DNA of 25,205 nucleotides from IMG/VR virus record IMGVR_UViG_3300032323_000585, positions 1 to 25,205 of that record, one strand, 5' to 3'. The translations under genes and the position numbers were made by a program. This DNA comes from a virus. The notes below the pieces were generated by a model. The model was not told where the DNA came from, did no database searches, and saw nothing but the letters and a program-made list of their open reading frames with translations. The stretch's first letter is position 1; every line of letters starts with the position of its first letter. Shown piece by piece: positions 8,387-14,879 of the stretch.

Positions 8387-8681
8387 TCACAAATTTAGTG
8401 TATTTGATGCCTCCTATATTCATGAGCTTGACATGAGGGTAGCCTTCAAAAATGACGCCATGATTTTCACCTACTAGCCTGATCTGTTTTTCTGATGCGT
8501 GCCTGATTGCTACAGCGTGACCGAATCGGCTGTCTGATATTCTGAATCTATCAGACAAACGCCTTTGCAATCGTTCCCTTGCTTGAGCGTCAAAGTGCCC
8601 GAAGATGTATGACGCTGCCATTGATGTACTCGCGAAGATTGCCATTAATTCCTTTTTTTCTGCATTGTAAACTGCTATCAA
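8358..8681 (-). CDS. Conserved-looking phage protein of unknown function (107 aa)
   Basis: I do not recognise an established family. The protein has an N-terminal motif MAIFASTSMAASYIFGH, an Arg-rich helical stretch (ARERLQRRLSDRFRI), and a C-terminal part with VIFEGYPHVKLMN. The first part resembles the short DNA-binding repeats (NUMOD type) that sit near HNH proteins, but this is a weak likeness only. It lies between the 116-residue protein and the HNH gene, overlapping both neighbours. Confidence 0.7.
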   Translation of the reverse strand: MIAVYNAEKKELMAIFASTSMAASYIFGHFDAQARERLQRRLSDRFRISDSRFGHAVAIRHASEKQIRLVGENHGVIFEGYPHVKLMNIGGIKYTKFVNEKAHKAIS

Positions 8682-9028
8682 TCTAGTTTGTTTTTGTAGT
8701 GTTCACAGATTCGCTCCATTTCTCCTATGTAGTAGGAACTGAAATCATGATATCTTTTGTCATCTTGCTCAAAGTTCCTGAAAAGAATCCCTCTTAATCG
8801 TTGACTAGGGGTTTTCAGATTGTCTAGGTCTGTCTTGAGTGATTCGATCAGATTGCTTTCATCTTTTGTGAAAGGCTCTTTTTTTAGACCTAGATAGCAA
8901 AACTGCTGATTCAGATCAAAAAGTTCAGGCATTTGTGAAGGTGTGAGTTCATTCGTCCCAACTACCAACTTTAATGTTTTGTCCTTTCTTGTAGATATTG
9001 CTTCTATTATTCCTGTTATCAGTATCAT
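8678..9028 (-). CDS. Hypothetical phage protein, OB-like N-terminus (116 aa)
   Basis: A 116-residue protein with N-terminal strands (ITGIIEAISTRKDKTLKLVV followed by GTNEL) that look like a small beta barrel, then a helical C-terminal half containing PSQRLRGILFRNFEQ and a Tyr/His-rich segment before the stop. It overlaps the upstream gene by 80 bases and the downstream gene by four. The N-terminal strands look like a genuine protein start, so the long overlap is taken as real. Function unknown; the position in a nucleic-acid cluster hints at DNA transactions, but this is inference. Confidence 0.65.
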   Translation of the reverse strand: MILITGIIEAISTRKDKTLKLVVGTNELTPSQMPELFDLNQQFCYLGLKKEPFTKDESNLIESLKTDLDNLKTPSQRLRGILFRNFEQDDKRYHDFSSYYIGEMERICEHYKNKLD

Positions 9029-9191
9029 GTTTGAGTTTTTCGATGTAAAGAACTGCGTCCATGAGTTCTTCTTGTAAGTGATTCAAGAAGTCATCTGTGT
9101 TGTTTTGCTCTAAGGTAGTGCCGTATTTCTTTTGCCCTACTTCGCTGCGTTTGACATATTTGTCAAGGACCGATTGAACTATCTTATCCAA
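8949..9191 (-). CDS. Small helical protein, MazG-like look (80 aa)
   Basis: An 80-residue protein whose central part reads KYGTTLEQNNTDDFLNHLQE followed by ELMDAVLYIEKLK. The E-x-L-x-x-E-E-x-x-D-A arrangement of acidic residues resembles the metal-binding helices of all-alpha NTP pyrophosphatases (MazG-like), and many phages carry short proteins of this type. The match is partial and the protein is short, so the enzymatic role is uncertain. Its last 27 codons overlap the next gene in another frame, and its start overlaps the end of the glycosyltransferase by eight bases. Confidence 0.65.
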   Translation of the reverse strand: MDKIVQSVLDKYVKRSEVGQKKYGTTLEQNNTDDFLNHLQEELMDAVLYIEKLKHDTDNRNNRSNIYKKGQNIKVGSWDE

Positions 9192-9774
9192 GTTTTATGT
9201 TTTTTGTTCCGTTTCTATATGCAGTTATATCTTCAACGTATTGCCCCCAGTATTTGCTGACCAGTTCCGACTTGTTCCAGCCGTATTCGTCACCAGTTGC
9301 ATGGCTGCCGATGTGAACCGCGTGGCATCCTTTAACGTAGTAGGTATTAAATCCAGCAACCCATGTGCGTTCGCAATAGTCCAAGTCAATCGGACCATAA
9401 GGAAACATGGATTCGTTGAATAAGCCAATGGCATCAATCACATTCCTACCGACTAACCAGTTCGAAATGATATGCTCGTTCTGTATTTCAGTAACTGGGT
9501 GATGTAGGCTGCTTGCAACTATTCCAGCGTTCGGGTATGTCTGTAAGGCTTCGACCTTTTTAAGCAACCAATTTTCTGGTTCGACTATATCGTTTGCTAG
9601 AAAAGCGACTGCGTCAAATCCATCGGCTCGGTAGATTCCTTCGTTCAAAGCGTTCGCGATTCCTTCCATACTCACAAAGGTCAAGTTGAAAGGATAGCCA
9701 GCAGTTTCCAGATTTTTCAACAGAATGTCAAGCGGTCTGTTTCCGTAGATAAGACCAACGATTAATACTTTCAT
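9184..9774 (-). CDS. Family 2-like (GT-A) glycosyltransferase
   Basis: A 196-residue protein beginning MKVLIVGLIYGNRP, with a GT-A-like core: the region FDAVAFLANDIVEPENWL (about 53-70) is where the nucleotide-sugar/metal-binding acidic motif of GT2 enzymes sits (here AND instead of DxD). The later motif GPIDLDYCERTWVAGF matches the second conserved acidic block (DxDYCxR). A His-rich C-terminal part follows (KGCHAVHIGSHATGDEYGW). GT2 enzymes move a sugar from a nucleotide donor to an acceptor. The gene overlaps the acyltransferase upstream by four bases (ATGA-type). Acceptor (DNA base, virion protein or host glycan) cannot be told from sequence. Confidence 0.8.
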   Translation of the reverse strand: MKVLIVGLIYGNRPLDILLKNLETAGYPFNLTFVSMEGIANALNEGIYRADGFDAVAFLANDIVEPENWLLKKVEALQTYPNAGIVASSLHHPVTEIQNEHIISNWLVGRNVIDAIGLFNESMFPYGPIDLDYCERTWVAGFNTYYVKGCHAVHIGSHATGDEYGWNKSELVSKYWGQYVEDITAYRNGTKNIKLG

Positions 9775-10313
9775 GCCTTAATGTTTTGACCGATGCACCT
9801 TGCTGGGTTTCCCACGTACTTCATGCACGGTTCTGTGATTGTTTTCTTTGTGATTATCGAACCCATTCCAATCATGCAACCTTCCGCGATTGTTTGCTTT
9901 TGATGAATGACAGCGTTCAATCCTATGTTGCAGCCTTTCCCGATTATTGCATGACCTCCTACTTTTGCGCCACAACTTAAAGTCACGCCGTCTTCAAGTC
10001 TTGCATCGTGACCGACGTGTGAGTGCTTCATCAGGTAGCAACCTTCGCCTATTTCCGTAGGTTTTGTTGCTCCTGTATCGATTGTGACGTGTCCAGTTAT
10101 TCGCGTACCTTTGCGAATGATCACCCCGAAGTCTTTGTCTTCCATTCCCTTCCACTCGGCTGGGTACCCGATAATACAAAATGGACCGATGTAAACGTCT
10201 TGCTCTATTATGACATTCTGACCAATTACCGCAGTCGGGTGTATTCCCTTCAGGTTGTAAAATTTCCTGACCTCGCGTCCTAAGTCCATATCGTTGTGAA
10301 ATTTATTGACCAT
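9771..10313 (-). CDS. LpxA-like left-handed beta-helix acyltransferase
   Basis: A 180-residue protein with many hexapeptide repeats of the [LIV]-G-x-x-x-x type, such as VIGQNVIIEQDVYIG, TRITGHVTIDTGA and AIIGKGCNIGLNAVIH. The block KHSHVGHDARL carries the His-x-His-x-x-His-Asp cluster, where LpxA-like enzymes keep their catalytic histidine. The C-terminal YVGNPARCI is the usual end of the beta helix. Such enzymes are trimers that acylate amino-sugars or similar acceptors using acyl-CoA or acyl-ACP. It sits between two glycosyltransferase genes, so it likely acylates a sugar made or transferred by the same pathway. A later start at Met9 is also possible. Confidence 0.85.
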   Translation of the reverse strand: MVNKFHNDMDLGREVRKFYNLKGIHPTAVIGQNVIIEQDVYIGPFCIIGYPAEWKGMEDKDFGVIIRKGTRITGHVTIDTGATKPTEIGEGCYLMKHSHVGHDARLEDGVTLSCGAKVGGHAIIGKGCNIGLNAVIHQKQTIAEGCMIGMGSIITKKTITEPCMKYVGNPARCIGQNIKA

Positions 10314-10506
10314 TGGTTATGCTTTCAAAGTATCGGTAAGCCAAAGTCAGGAATTCAGCAACACAGACCGGGCAGTTTCGATTGTAAGAATAATGAGGAT
10401 GCTCTACTCGATACGCTTCCAGAACCGCGTCCTGAATGTGTGGGTGAAAGCCTACGATTTCCTGACTTGCTTTATACAAGTCCCAGATTCCCTTATGCGC
10501 CAACAA
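10303..10506 (-). CDS. Small CxxC-type phage protein, probable TTG start (67 aa)
   Basis: The C-terminal 67 residues (LLAHKGIWDLYKASQEIVGF onward) look like a real small protein with a NCPVCVAEFLTLAYRYF block that pairs CxxC with a hydrophobic helix. An ATG start at 10599 would overlap the glycosyltransferase by 107 bases and encode unconvincing sequence. TTG codons at 10501-10503 and 10504-10506, next to that gene's stop, are therefore preferred. Function unknown. The CxxC could bind a metal or be redox-active. Confidence 0.55.
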   Translation of the reverse strand: MLAHKGIWDLYKASQEIVGFHPHIQDAVLEAYRVEHPHYSYNRNCPVCVAEFLTLAYRYFESITNGQ

Positions 10507-11515
10507 GATTTGCAAATGCGGTTCTGCGAGCCTTGTTGATGGAGCGGAGATTGTAGTTTTCAATTCCCCATTCGTGTATCTTTTGCCCATAGTCTTCACG
10601 TGCGTTTTTATTGTGAATTAAAAAGTTGATGTGTTTATACCAGTCTTCGGCTTTGTGTACCCATAAGACTGGCGCGTCCTTGTCAAAGATGTAAGGTTCT
10701 ACTGCCTGACAGATTACTGGAATCCCTTTGACTGCTGCTTCAAGGAGCTTCAGGTTTGACTTATAGCTTGACCATTCAGTAGGCTTCAAAGGAACAAGCA
10801 TGATGTCTGCGTGTCTGTATAGTTCCATGTATTCTAGAACTGGCTTCGCATTCAAGACCTCGTGATTCAAAGTTCTGTTTGCTGTGAATGAGTTAATCAT
10901 TCCGTCCCAGAGAAATTTTGAATAATCATTGACAGGATCAAATCCTCCGATGACCATCTTTATACCTTTAACTCCCTTGAGCCGCCTTATTGGATAGGTC
11001 AACTGCTTCAGGTCTTCGCCGTGACTGATTCCCCCAGCCCAGAAAATGCGCACGTCTTCGTCAATGTATCTGTCATTGGTGAACTGGTCTTCGCCGTATG
11101 GTAAAGCGTTCGGCATAACATAAACGTTCGTGTTATAGCGTCTGCACTTTTCGGCTAACTTTTCATGTGTGCAAGTAACCATGTCCGCGTCCTGAAGGTT
11201 CTTAATTATTTTCGGATTCAGGTGGATGTAAGTCTCGTACATCAAATGTGTTCGCGGCAAGTCCCAGTCGTCATCGATATCCATCACAATTTTGCACCCG
11301 AACTTTTGACGGATTTGGTTGTGCATGTCATGGTAAGGATTGACGCGGTTATAATAGAAAATATCGTACTTATCCCCTACAAGGTCGGTTTCGATTGTGT
11401 TGGTTATCAGTCCGCCCACGTTGTCCATGAATCCCATCGGCAGCGCAACGCGGTGATAGGTCACACCTGACTGCGCCGTACCCATTCCCAAGATGTTTAT
11501 TTTCTGGTCAGCCAT
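10493..11515 (-). CDS. GT4-like (GT-B) glycosyltransferase
   Basis: A 340-residue protein from ATG at 11513-11515 (the longer frame upstream encodes the end of the membrane protein gene in another frame). The N-terminal Rossmann half contains SGVTYHRVALP (16-26), IVMDIDDDWDLP (76-87) and ADMVTCTHEKLA. The C-terminal half has VMPNALPYG, then IFWAGGISHGEDLKQL, and the donor-binding motif YKSNLKLLEAAVKGIPVICQ (Glu/Ala block typical of GT4). This two-domain plan fits nucleotide-sugar-dependent GT-B enzymes. Neighbours are a membrane protein, an acyltransferase and a GT2, suggesting one glycan-building or modification pathway. Acceptor unknown. Confidence 0.85.
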   Translation of the reverse strand: MADQKINILGMGTAQSGVTYHRVALPMGFMDNVGGLITNTIETDLVGDKYDIFYYNRVNPYHDMHNQIRQKFGCKIVMDIDDDWDLPRTHLMYETYIHLNPKIIKNLQDADMVTCTHEKLAEKCRRYNTNVYVMPNALPYGEDQFTNDRYIDEDVRIFWAGGISHGEDLKQLTYPIRRLKGVKGIKMVIGGFDPVNDYSKFLWDGMINSFTANRTLNHEVLNAKPVLEYMELYRHADIMLVPLKPTEWSSYKSNLKLLEAAVKGIPVICQAVEPYIFDKDAPVLWVHKAEDWYKHINFLIHNKNAREDYGQKIHEWGIENYNLRSINKARRTAFANLVGA

Positions 11516-11745
11516 CCGATTAAGTTTGAAGTGATGCCAGCACCAAAGGCAATGGTTATGAATTGAGAAACCTCGTAAGGTAGGAAGTAAAGACCAGCAG
11601 CCACCCATACCGAAAGGCATACGTGGCAGTCAAAAGGTTTCAATCTTTTGCCAGGTGGGAACTTCAGTTTCGCCTTAACCCAGTTCGGAATGAAAGCAAT
11701 GTGTATGAAGTACCAACTGAAAAGGACCGATGCGATTAATTGCAT
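11497..11745 (-). CDS. Small membrane protein with CxxC-x3-W motif (82 aa)
   Basis: Start taken as ATG at 11743-11745, right after a promoter-like box, rather than the upstream ATG at 11799. The 82 residues show an N-terminal hydrophobic helix (residues 2-19), a basic loop, a FDCHVCLSVWVAAGLYFLP block with Cys40, Cys43 and Trp47 entering a second helix, and a third hydrophobic stretch near 60-78. It would lie in the inner membrane. It overlaps the GT4-like gene by 19 bases, so the two are probably co-translated. It may anchor the glycosyltransferase or carry a lipid-linked substrate, but that is inference. Confidence 0.65.
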   Translation of the reverse strand: MQLIASVLFSWYFIHIAFIPNWVKAKLKFPPGKRLKPFDCHVCLSVWVAAGLYFLPYEVSQFITIAFGAGITSNLIGWLTRK

Positions 11746-11759
11746 AACTTTTGAATAAG

Positions 11760-11792
11760 CAAATATATGAAATAAATTTTCACATGAATCAA
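11760..11792 (-). promoter_or_regulatory. Promoter candidate (TTG-N22-TATATTTG)
   Basis: On the minus strand a perfect -7 box TATATTTG lies at 11760-11767. A TTG that can serve as -33 element lies at 11790-11792, giving a 22-base spacer within the 17-23 range known for flavobacterial promoters. It falls in an 84-base gene-free gap before the membrane protein/glycosyltransferase genes. The expected start of transcription would leave only about ten bases before the ATG at 11745. Confidence 0.4.
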
Positions 11793-11829
11793 TGCCCAAT
11801 GGTAAACCAGTTTGATTACTGGGTTGACC

Positions 11830-12039
11830 TTAAAAAGGCAAGTCGTTGTGCTGGGTTGCTGGTTGCGGTTTCGTTTCATTGTTAAATGGTTTGTCTTCGA
11901 TGATGTTGAAATCAGGGTGTTTGTCTTCTTTTTTGTAGGTGTTAGGCCACATTGAATAGCGTTTACCTTCGATTGTAAAACTGATTACTTCGCCCTTGCT
12001 GGTTTGCTTTTTCCAAGCACCGATTTTTTTTGTTTCCAT
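11830..12039 (-). CDS. DUF736-like small protein with SSB-like C-terminal tip (69 aa)
   Basis: Start taken at ATG 12037-12039, which is preceded by an A-rich leader; the longer ATG at 12072 lies in the previous gene. The body (KIGAWKKQTSKGEVISFTI, then a basic YSMWPNTYKKEDKHPDFNI) resembles the short beta-rich DUF736-type proteins (pattern IGxWxK...KGxxxxxxI...P...K.PDF). The C-terminus is a polar linker ending in NDLPF. An acidic-polar tail ending in D-[IL]-P-F is the hallmark of bacterial single-stranded DNA-binding proteins, which use it to recruit repair and replication partners. This could be a small ssDNA-binding or SSB-mimic protein; that is inference from the tip. Confidence 0.65.
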   Translation of the reverse strand: METKKIGAWKKQTSKGEVISFTIEGKRYSMWPNTYKKEDKHPDFNIIEDKPFNNETKPQPATQHNDLPF

Positions 12040-12041
12040 GT

Positions 12042-12329
12042 TTATTTGTTTTTTAATTGTTCTTTGAACCATATTGCACCTTCATAAAAAGCGTTTCTTG
12101 GAGTGAATTTGTTAACGTACAAATTTGAATGCTTAATTGCTGCTTCAATTATTTCTTTGTGTGATATTTCCAAAACGTGATTATCTGTCACGGGTTGACT
12201 ACAATTTGAAGCCATCTCTTGCTTGTGCATTTCTTTGGCTTGAACAAAAAACCCTCTTAATGATGTTAATTCAACTCCAAATGAAATTTTTAATTTTTCT
12301 TCTAACCATTCGATTGATGTTTGTTTCAT
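12042..12329 (-). CDS. Small conserved-looking phage protein (95 aa)
   Basis: A 95-residue protein starting MKQTSIEWLEEKL, with a helical middle (GFFVQAKEMHKQEMASNC) and a C-terminal NAFYEGAIWFKEQLKNK. Short proteins of this arrangement (an SxEWL... start, an AKEMEKQ-like helix and a WxxEQLK end) are frequent in the early regions of Bacteroidota phages, but I know of no assigned function. It has an A/C-rich leader before the ATG and follows the zinc-finger gene after 17 bases. Confidence 0.7.
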   Translation of the reverse strand: MKQTSIEWLEEKLKISFGVELTSLRGFFVQAKEMHKQEMASNCSQPVTDNHVLEISHKEIIEAAIKHSNLYVNKFTPRNAFYEGAIWFKEQLKNK

Positions 12330-12346
12330 TGTTTTAGTTTTTGTGT

Positions 12347-12532
12347 TTATACGATTACGGTTCGACCTACATATTCAGACCAGCAGAAAATCCCTTTTGC
12401 AGTTAAGTCCGACTTTTCTTTGTTTCTATATTTTTCGTTTGAAGTTTCAAGACTGCATTTTTTGGAGCAGTATTTTTTAGTGTGGAAGTTCGTTTGGAAT
12501 TCATCCTTGCACCTTGCGCAGATTTTTGTCAT
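12347..12532 (-). CDS. Small treble-clef zinc-finger protein (61 aa)
   Basis: A 61-residue protein with CARC at residues 5-8 and YCSKKC at 21-26, a CxxC...CxxxC zinc-binding knuckle pair of the treble-clef/FCS type. The rest is basic and polar. It is preceded by the A/C-rich leader common to this region. Such mini zinc proteins often bind nucleic acids or act as adaptors, but no partner can be named from sequence. Confidence 0.7.
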   Translation of the reverse strand: MTKICARCKDEFQTNFHTKKYCSKKCSLETSNEKYRNKEKSDLTAKGIFCWSEYVGRTVIV

Positions 12533-12542
12533 GTGTTTGTGT

Positions 12543-13421
12543 TTAATTTAATTGAGCTAGCTTCTTGTATTTTTCATCTATGATCATTGCAGTAGTATTT
12601 GACCAACTTATTGAATGATGTATGCGCTTATGATTTGTGTTCATCATTCCAGCCTTTGCTCCGCTAGGGTGCATGATGACCGTGTGCATGCTTTTCACGT
12701 ATGTTCCTAACAAAGCGTATTCATCAGTCATTCCACCTTTATTGCTTTGTGTTATTGTTTGATTCAAAGAAACTAGTGGAATTGTTAAAAACATTTGACC
12801 TCTAGTCTGTAATGTTGTATAGGTATTAACATCTTCATTGATTGAGCCTATAAATTGAAATCTTCTTTTTACGCTGCAGATGAAGGAATTCATGCATTTT
12901 CGTTTGCTGAATCTATACGAACCTTTTCCGTTATTGATTCCACCTATAAAGTCGCCGGCTTGACTGAATGCAATCGATAGCGCAGGAATTGTCTTGTAGT
13001 AGTTGAGTAAAAGATCAAAGATTTTGTCAATGTTTTTAATGCGCTTGACCGATCCGCAATTTATTTCACTATTCGTATCAATCCGAAAATCAAAGGCTGT
13101 GTAGTCATCATCAAGCTGAATAAAGTAAGTGATACCTAGACTTTCTGCAATGTCAAAAGATGCGTTCCTTGCATGAATAATGACTTTTCTATTGTCAAAA
13201 TTATTGCCTTCATCTACTTGATCAGCCATTGCTTTTTTATCAAATATCTTGACAGCATCTTTGCCAAAGTTCTTGATGTACTGATCTGCAGACTTATCTT
13301 CATTGTCGATGATAAAATAGATTTTACCTGTATAACCTGATTTAATTAGTGTGCTGTATGTCTTGACATTGTCAGGTCTGCCATGTGTCAATATAAAAAC
13401 AGCAAAATCTTTATTCTCCAT
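12543..13421 (-). CDS. TET-associated glycosyltransferase (TAGT)-like protein
   Basis: A 292-residue protein from ATG 13419-13421; the longer start at 13490 lies inside the upstream gene. It opens with a beta strand and FAVFILTHGRPDNVKTYSTL (6-25), then SGYTGKIYFIIDNEDKSADQY, a NFDNRKVIIHARNASFDIAE block, and the acidic triad LDDDYTAF (Asp104-106) that would bind metal and sugar nucleotide. The TxGRP start, the I-[IV]-D-x-E-D block and the DDD triad are features of the TAGT family. These enzymes are described in phages as glycosylating hydroxymethylated pyrimidines made by TET/JBP-type oxygenases. No TET/JBP or base hydroxymethylase gene was seen here. The substrate therefore remains open. 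Confidence 0.7.
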   Translation of the reverse strand: MENKDFAVFILTHGRPDNVKTYSTLIKSGYTGKIYFIIDNEDKSADQYIKNFGKDAVKIFDKKAMADQVDEGNNFDNRKVIIHARNASFDIAESLGITYFIQLDDDYTAFDFRIDTNSEINCGSVKRIKNIDKIFDLLLNYYKTIPALSIAFSQAGDFIGGINNGKGSYRFSKRKCMNSFICSVKRRFQFIGSINEDVNTYTTLQTRGQMFLTIPLVSLNQTITQSNKGGMTDEYALLGTYVKSMHTVIMHPSGAKAGMMNTNHKRIHHSISWSNTTAMIIDEKYKKLAQLN

Positions 13422-13809
13422 ATTCTTGAAGGTATTGTTTTTTGATTTCATCGCACAGCTTGATGTATCCGTATTGGATAGCTTTCTCAAAGTCTATGAT
13501 TACAAGTCCACTGCGTTCCATTAGGTGCTGCATTTCAGGACTAGAATGTGCATAATAGTCAGCAATCTTTTCATAGTTGAAAACGTTGTGTCTTCTTGCA
13601 GCGTTAATCAAAAAAGTCTTTTCATCAAAGTCTAGACTAGATGCGTCTATTTCTTTGATTAGTCTGTGTGTTTTTGAATAGTCGCAAAGCTCTAGAATGT
13701 GAGGCTTTTTGTTTTTAGGCTCATATACAGGCGTTTCAATTTTTGAAGAATAAATTTTTTCCTGATTGTCTGTAGCATATTCTTGCCCAAACATTGTGAT
13801 TTGTTTCAT
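13411..13809 (-). CDS. Helical protein linked to the TAGT-like gene (132 aa)
   Basis: A 132-residue protein with a disordered N-terminus (about 40 residues) followed by a helical part: LELCDYSKTHRLIKEI, then FLINAARRHNVFNYEKIADY, HSSPEMQHLMERSGLVIIDF and KAIQYGYIKLCDEIKKQYL. I do not recognise an assigned family. It overlaps the TAGT-like gene by 11 bases, so the two are probably produced together; a role in recognising or presenting the DNA substrate is an inference from that pairing. It has the common A/C-rich leader before its ATG. Confidence 0.65.
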   Translation of the reverse strand: MKQITMFGQEYATDNQEKIYSSKIETPVYEPKNKKPHILELCDYSKTHRLIKEIDASSLDFDEKTFLINAARRHNVFNYEKIADYYAHSSPEMQHLMERSGLVIIDFEKAIQYGYIKLCDEIKKQYLQEYGE

Positions 13810-13821
13810 GTGTTTTTGTGT

Positions 13822-14334
13822 TTAGTTTTTGTTTATGTGTTTTTTTAATTCGTTTCGGCATTGATTGACTACATCGTTGACGTGTTTGCGTGGTATTCCG
13901 AAATACCTTGCAACTTCCGAGCAGTTCAGACTTTCCGAATACTTCTGAAATATAATGCTTTCGTGCGCATCTTTCGCGCTTTGCTGCAACTTTTTATCCA
14001 AGACCTTTTGGGCAATCTCCCCAGTCGCTGAATAGTCGCGCCCGATAAATTGATACAAATACTCTTGCGCCCTTTTCAGGTCGTTCTTTTTGTAAGTATA
14101 GTAGAACGAACTTGTTGACGAATAAGCCAGATTCCAAATGATTCGAAGCATGAAGCCAATGATATTCCCGTCTGTCTTAATCTTCATTAACTCCTTGCAG
14201 TCATATTCTAGCAATATCAAAAAGAACTCTTGTTTCAAATCGTCCTGAAGTTCAATCGGGCGAATCTTTGAAATTACCTGATTGATTTTTGCGTCCGAAT
14301 ACATCTGTTCAATATAGTCGTGGCATTGGTTCAA
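13822..14334 (-). CDS. Sigma-70/ECF-like protein (170 aa)
   Basis: A 170-residue protein. The N-terminal half carries LQDDLKQEFFLILLEYD (29-45), the look of sigma region 2 helices (L-x-x-D-L-x-Q-E-x-F-x-x-L-L). The C-terminal half ends in NCSEVARYFGIPRKHVNDVV plus a basic helix, a helix-turn-helix placed like region 4.2 of ECF sigma factors. No separate region 3 is visible. Such short sigma-like proteins occur in Bacteroidota phages and could redirect host RNA polymerase to late genes, or act as a plain DNA-binding regulator. It overlaps the VRR-NUC gene by four bases (ATGA), and a gene-sized A/C-rich leader follows. Confidence 0.7.
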   Translation of the reverse strand: MNQCHDYIEQMYSDAKINQVISKIRPIELQDDLKQEFFLILLEYDCKELMKIKTDGNIIGFMLRIIWNLAYSSTSSFYYTYKKNDLKRAQEYLYQFIGRDYSATGEIAQKVLDKKLQQSAKDAHESIIFQKYSESLNCSEVARYFGIPRKHVNDVVNQCRNELKKHINKN

Positions 14335-14609
14335 AGTCGGAGTTGAATTAAGATGTCATCTAAACAAGTCGCCACGTGTACCTGACCTTTCCACTTTTCA
14401 AAAAACGTGACTTCCATCGGTGTAAGTTTCTGCTGACTGGGCGGCTTTGCTCCGTCCTTGATTTCGAAAAGGTAATTCAGTCCACCATAACCGACAACGA
14501 TGTCAGGAACTCCCTTGCCGATTGTGTGAATTGAGAAAACCGTCACGCCTGGAAACTTGCGAATGGCGTCCACTATCTGTTTTTGATTATCATCAACTTT
14601 GCGAATCAC
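14331..14609 (-). CDS. VRR-NUC family nuclease
   Basis: A 92-residue protein with the compact PD-(D/E)XK core of VRR-NUC domains: VPDIVVGYG (Pro35-Asp36) followed by LNYLFEIKDG with Glu49-x-Lys51, then QQKLTPMEVTFFEKWKGQVH, the conserved Q-x-K-L-x-x-x-E...W block. VRR-NUC proteins of phages cleave branched DNA or act in repair and Holliday junction processing. This one is the stand-alone short type. It sits between replication genes and the sigma-like gene, which suits replication-linked DNA processing. It overlaps its upstream neighbour by 17 bases. Confidence 0.85.
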   Translation of the reverse strand: MIRKVDDNQKQIVDAIRKFPGVTVFSIHTIGKGVPDIVVGYGGLNYLFEIKDGAKPPSQQKLTPMEVTFFEKWKGQVHVATCLDDILIQLRL

Positions 14610-14808
14610 GTGCGATTTTTTTTATTTGCTCCCAATAGTGAACGCGGTCAGCATCCAGAAATCCTTGAAGTTCGTGGTCGATTTCGTAAAGGACCGCATC
14701 GGCTACAATGATAACCGAATTCCATGCGAGCCGTTCATTGCGAAAGTTCGTGTATTGATTAAACATGAACTTGTCAAATAACTCCTTGGCTTTGTCTTTT
14801 GCTTTCAA
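14593..14808 (-). CDS. Small helical phage protein, TTG start (71 aa)
   Basis: The frame starts with TTG at 14806-14808, which shares bases with the TGA of the upstream micro-ORF (TTGA, the TTG version of the ATGA overlap). The upstream in-frame ATG is blocked by a stop, and the first internal ATG (residue 15) would remove a convincing helix, KAKDKAKELFDKF. The rest is helical: a long middle part and a final segment EQIKKIARDSQS. Proteins of this sort (Lys/Ala-rich start, ELxxKF) are common in phage early regions. No function is assigned. Confidence 0.65.
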   Translation of the reverse strand: MKAKDKAKELFDKFMFNQYTNFRNERLAWNSVIIVADAVLYEIDHELQGFLDADRVHYWEQIKKIARDSQS

Positions 14809-14879
14809 TCTTTCCAGAATTTATCGATGAATTTAATCAGTAGGGCAAATGTTATGAATAAGGCGACCATTAAAATCAT
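14805..14879 (-). CDS. 24-aa single-pass membrane micro-protein
   Basis: ATG at 14877-14879 overlaps the TGA of the upstream 54-residue gene (ATGA), and the frame ends at TGA 14805-14807, overlapping the next TTG start. It encodes MILMVALFITFALLIKFIDK followed by FWKD: an uninterrupted hydrophobic helix of about 17 residues with a basic/aromatic end, long enough to cross the membrane. Tight start/stop overlaps on both sides argue for real translation. Function unknown. Confidence 0.55.
   Translation of the reverse strand: MILMVALFITFALLIKFIDKFWKD

Noticed and set aside
10507-10599. ATG start at 10599 for the small CxxC protein
   Set aside because: It would overlap the GT4-like gene by 107 bases and encode low-quality sequence; TTG at 10506 fits the gene junction.
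13421-13490. Longer start (13490) for the TAGT-like gene
   Set aside because: The added 23 residues overlap the upstream gene in another frame and lack family look; ATG 13421 directly precedes the first family strand.
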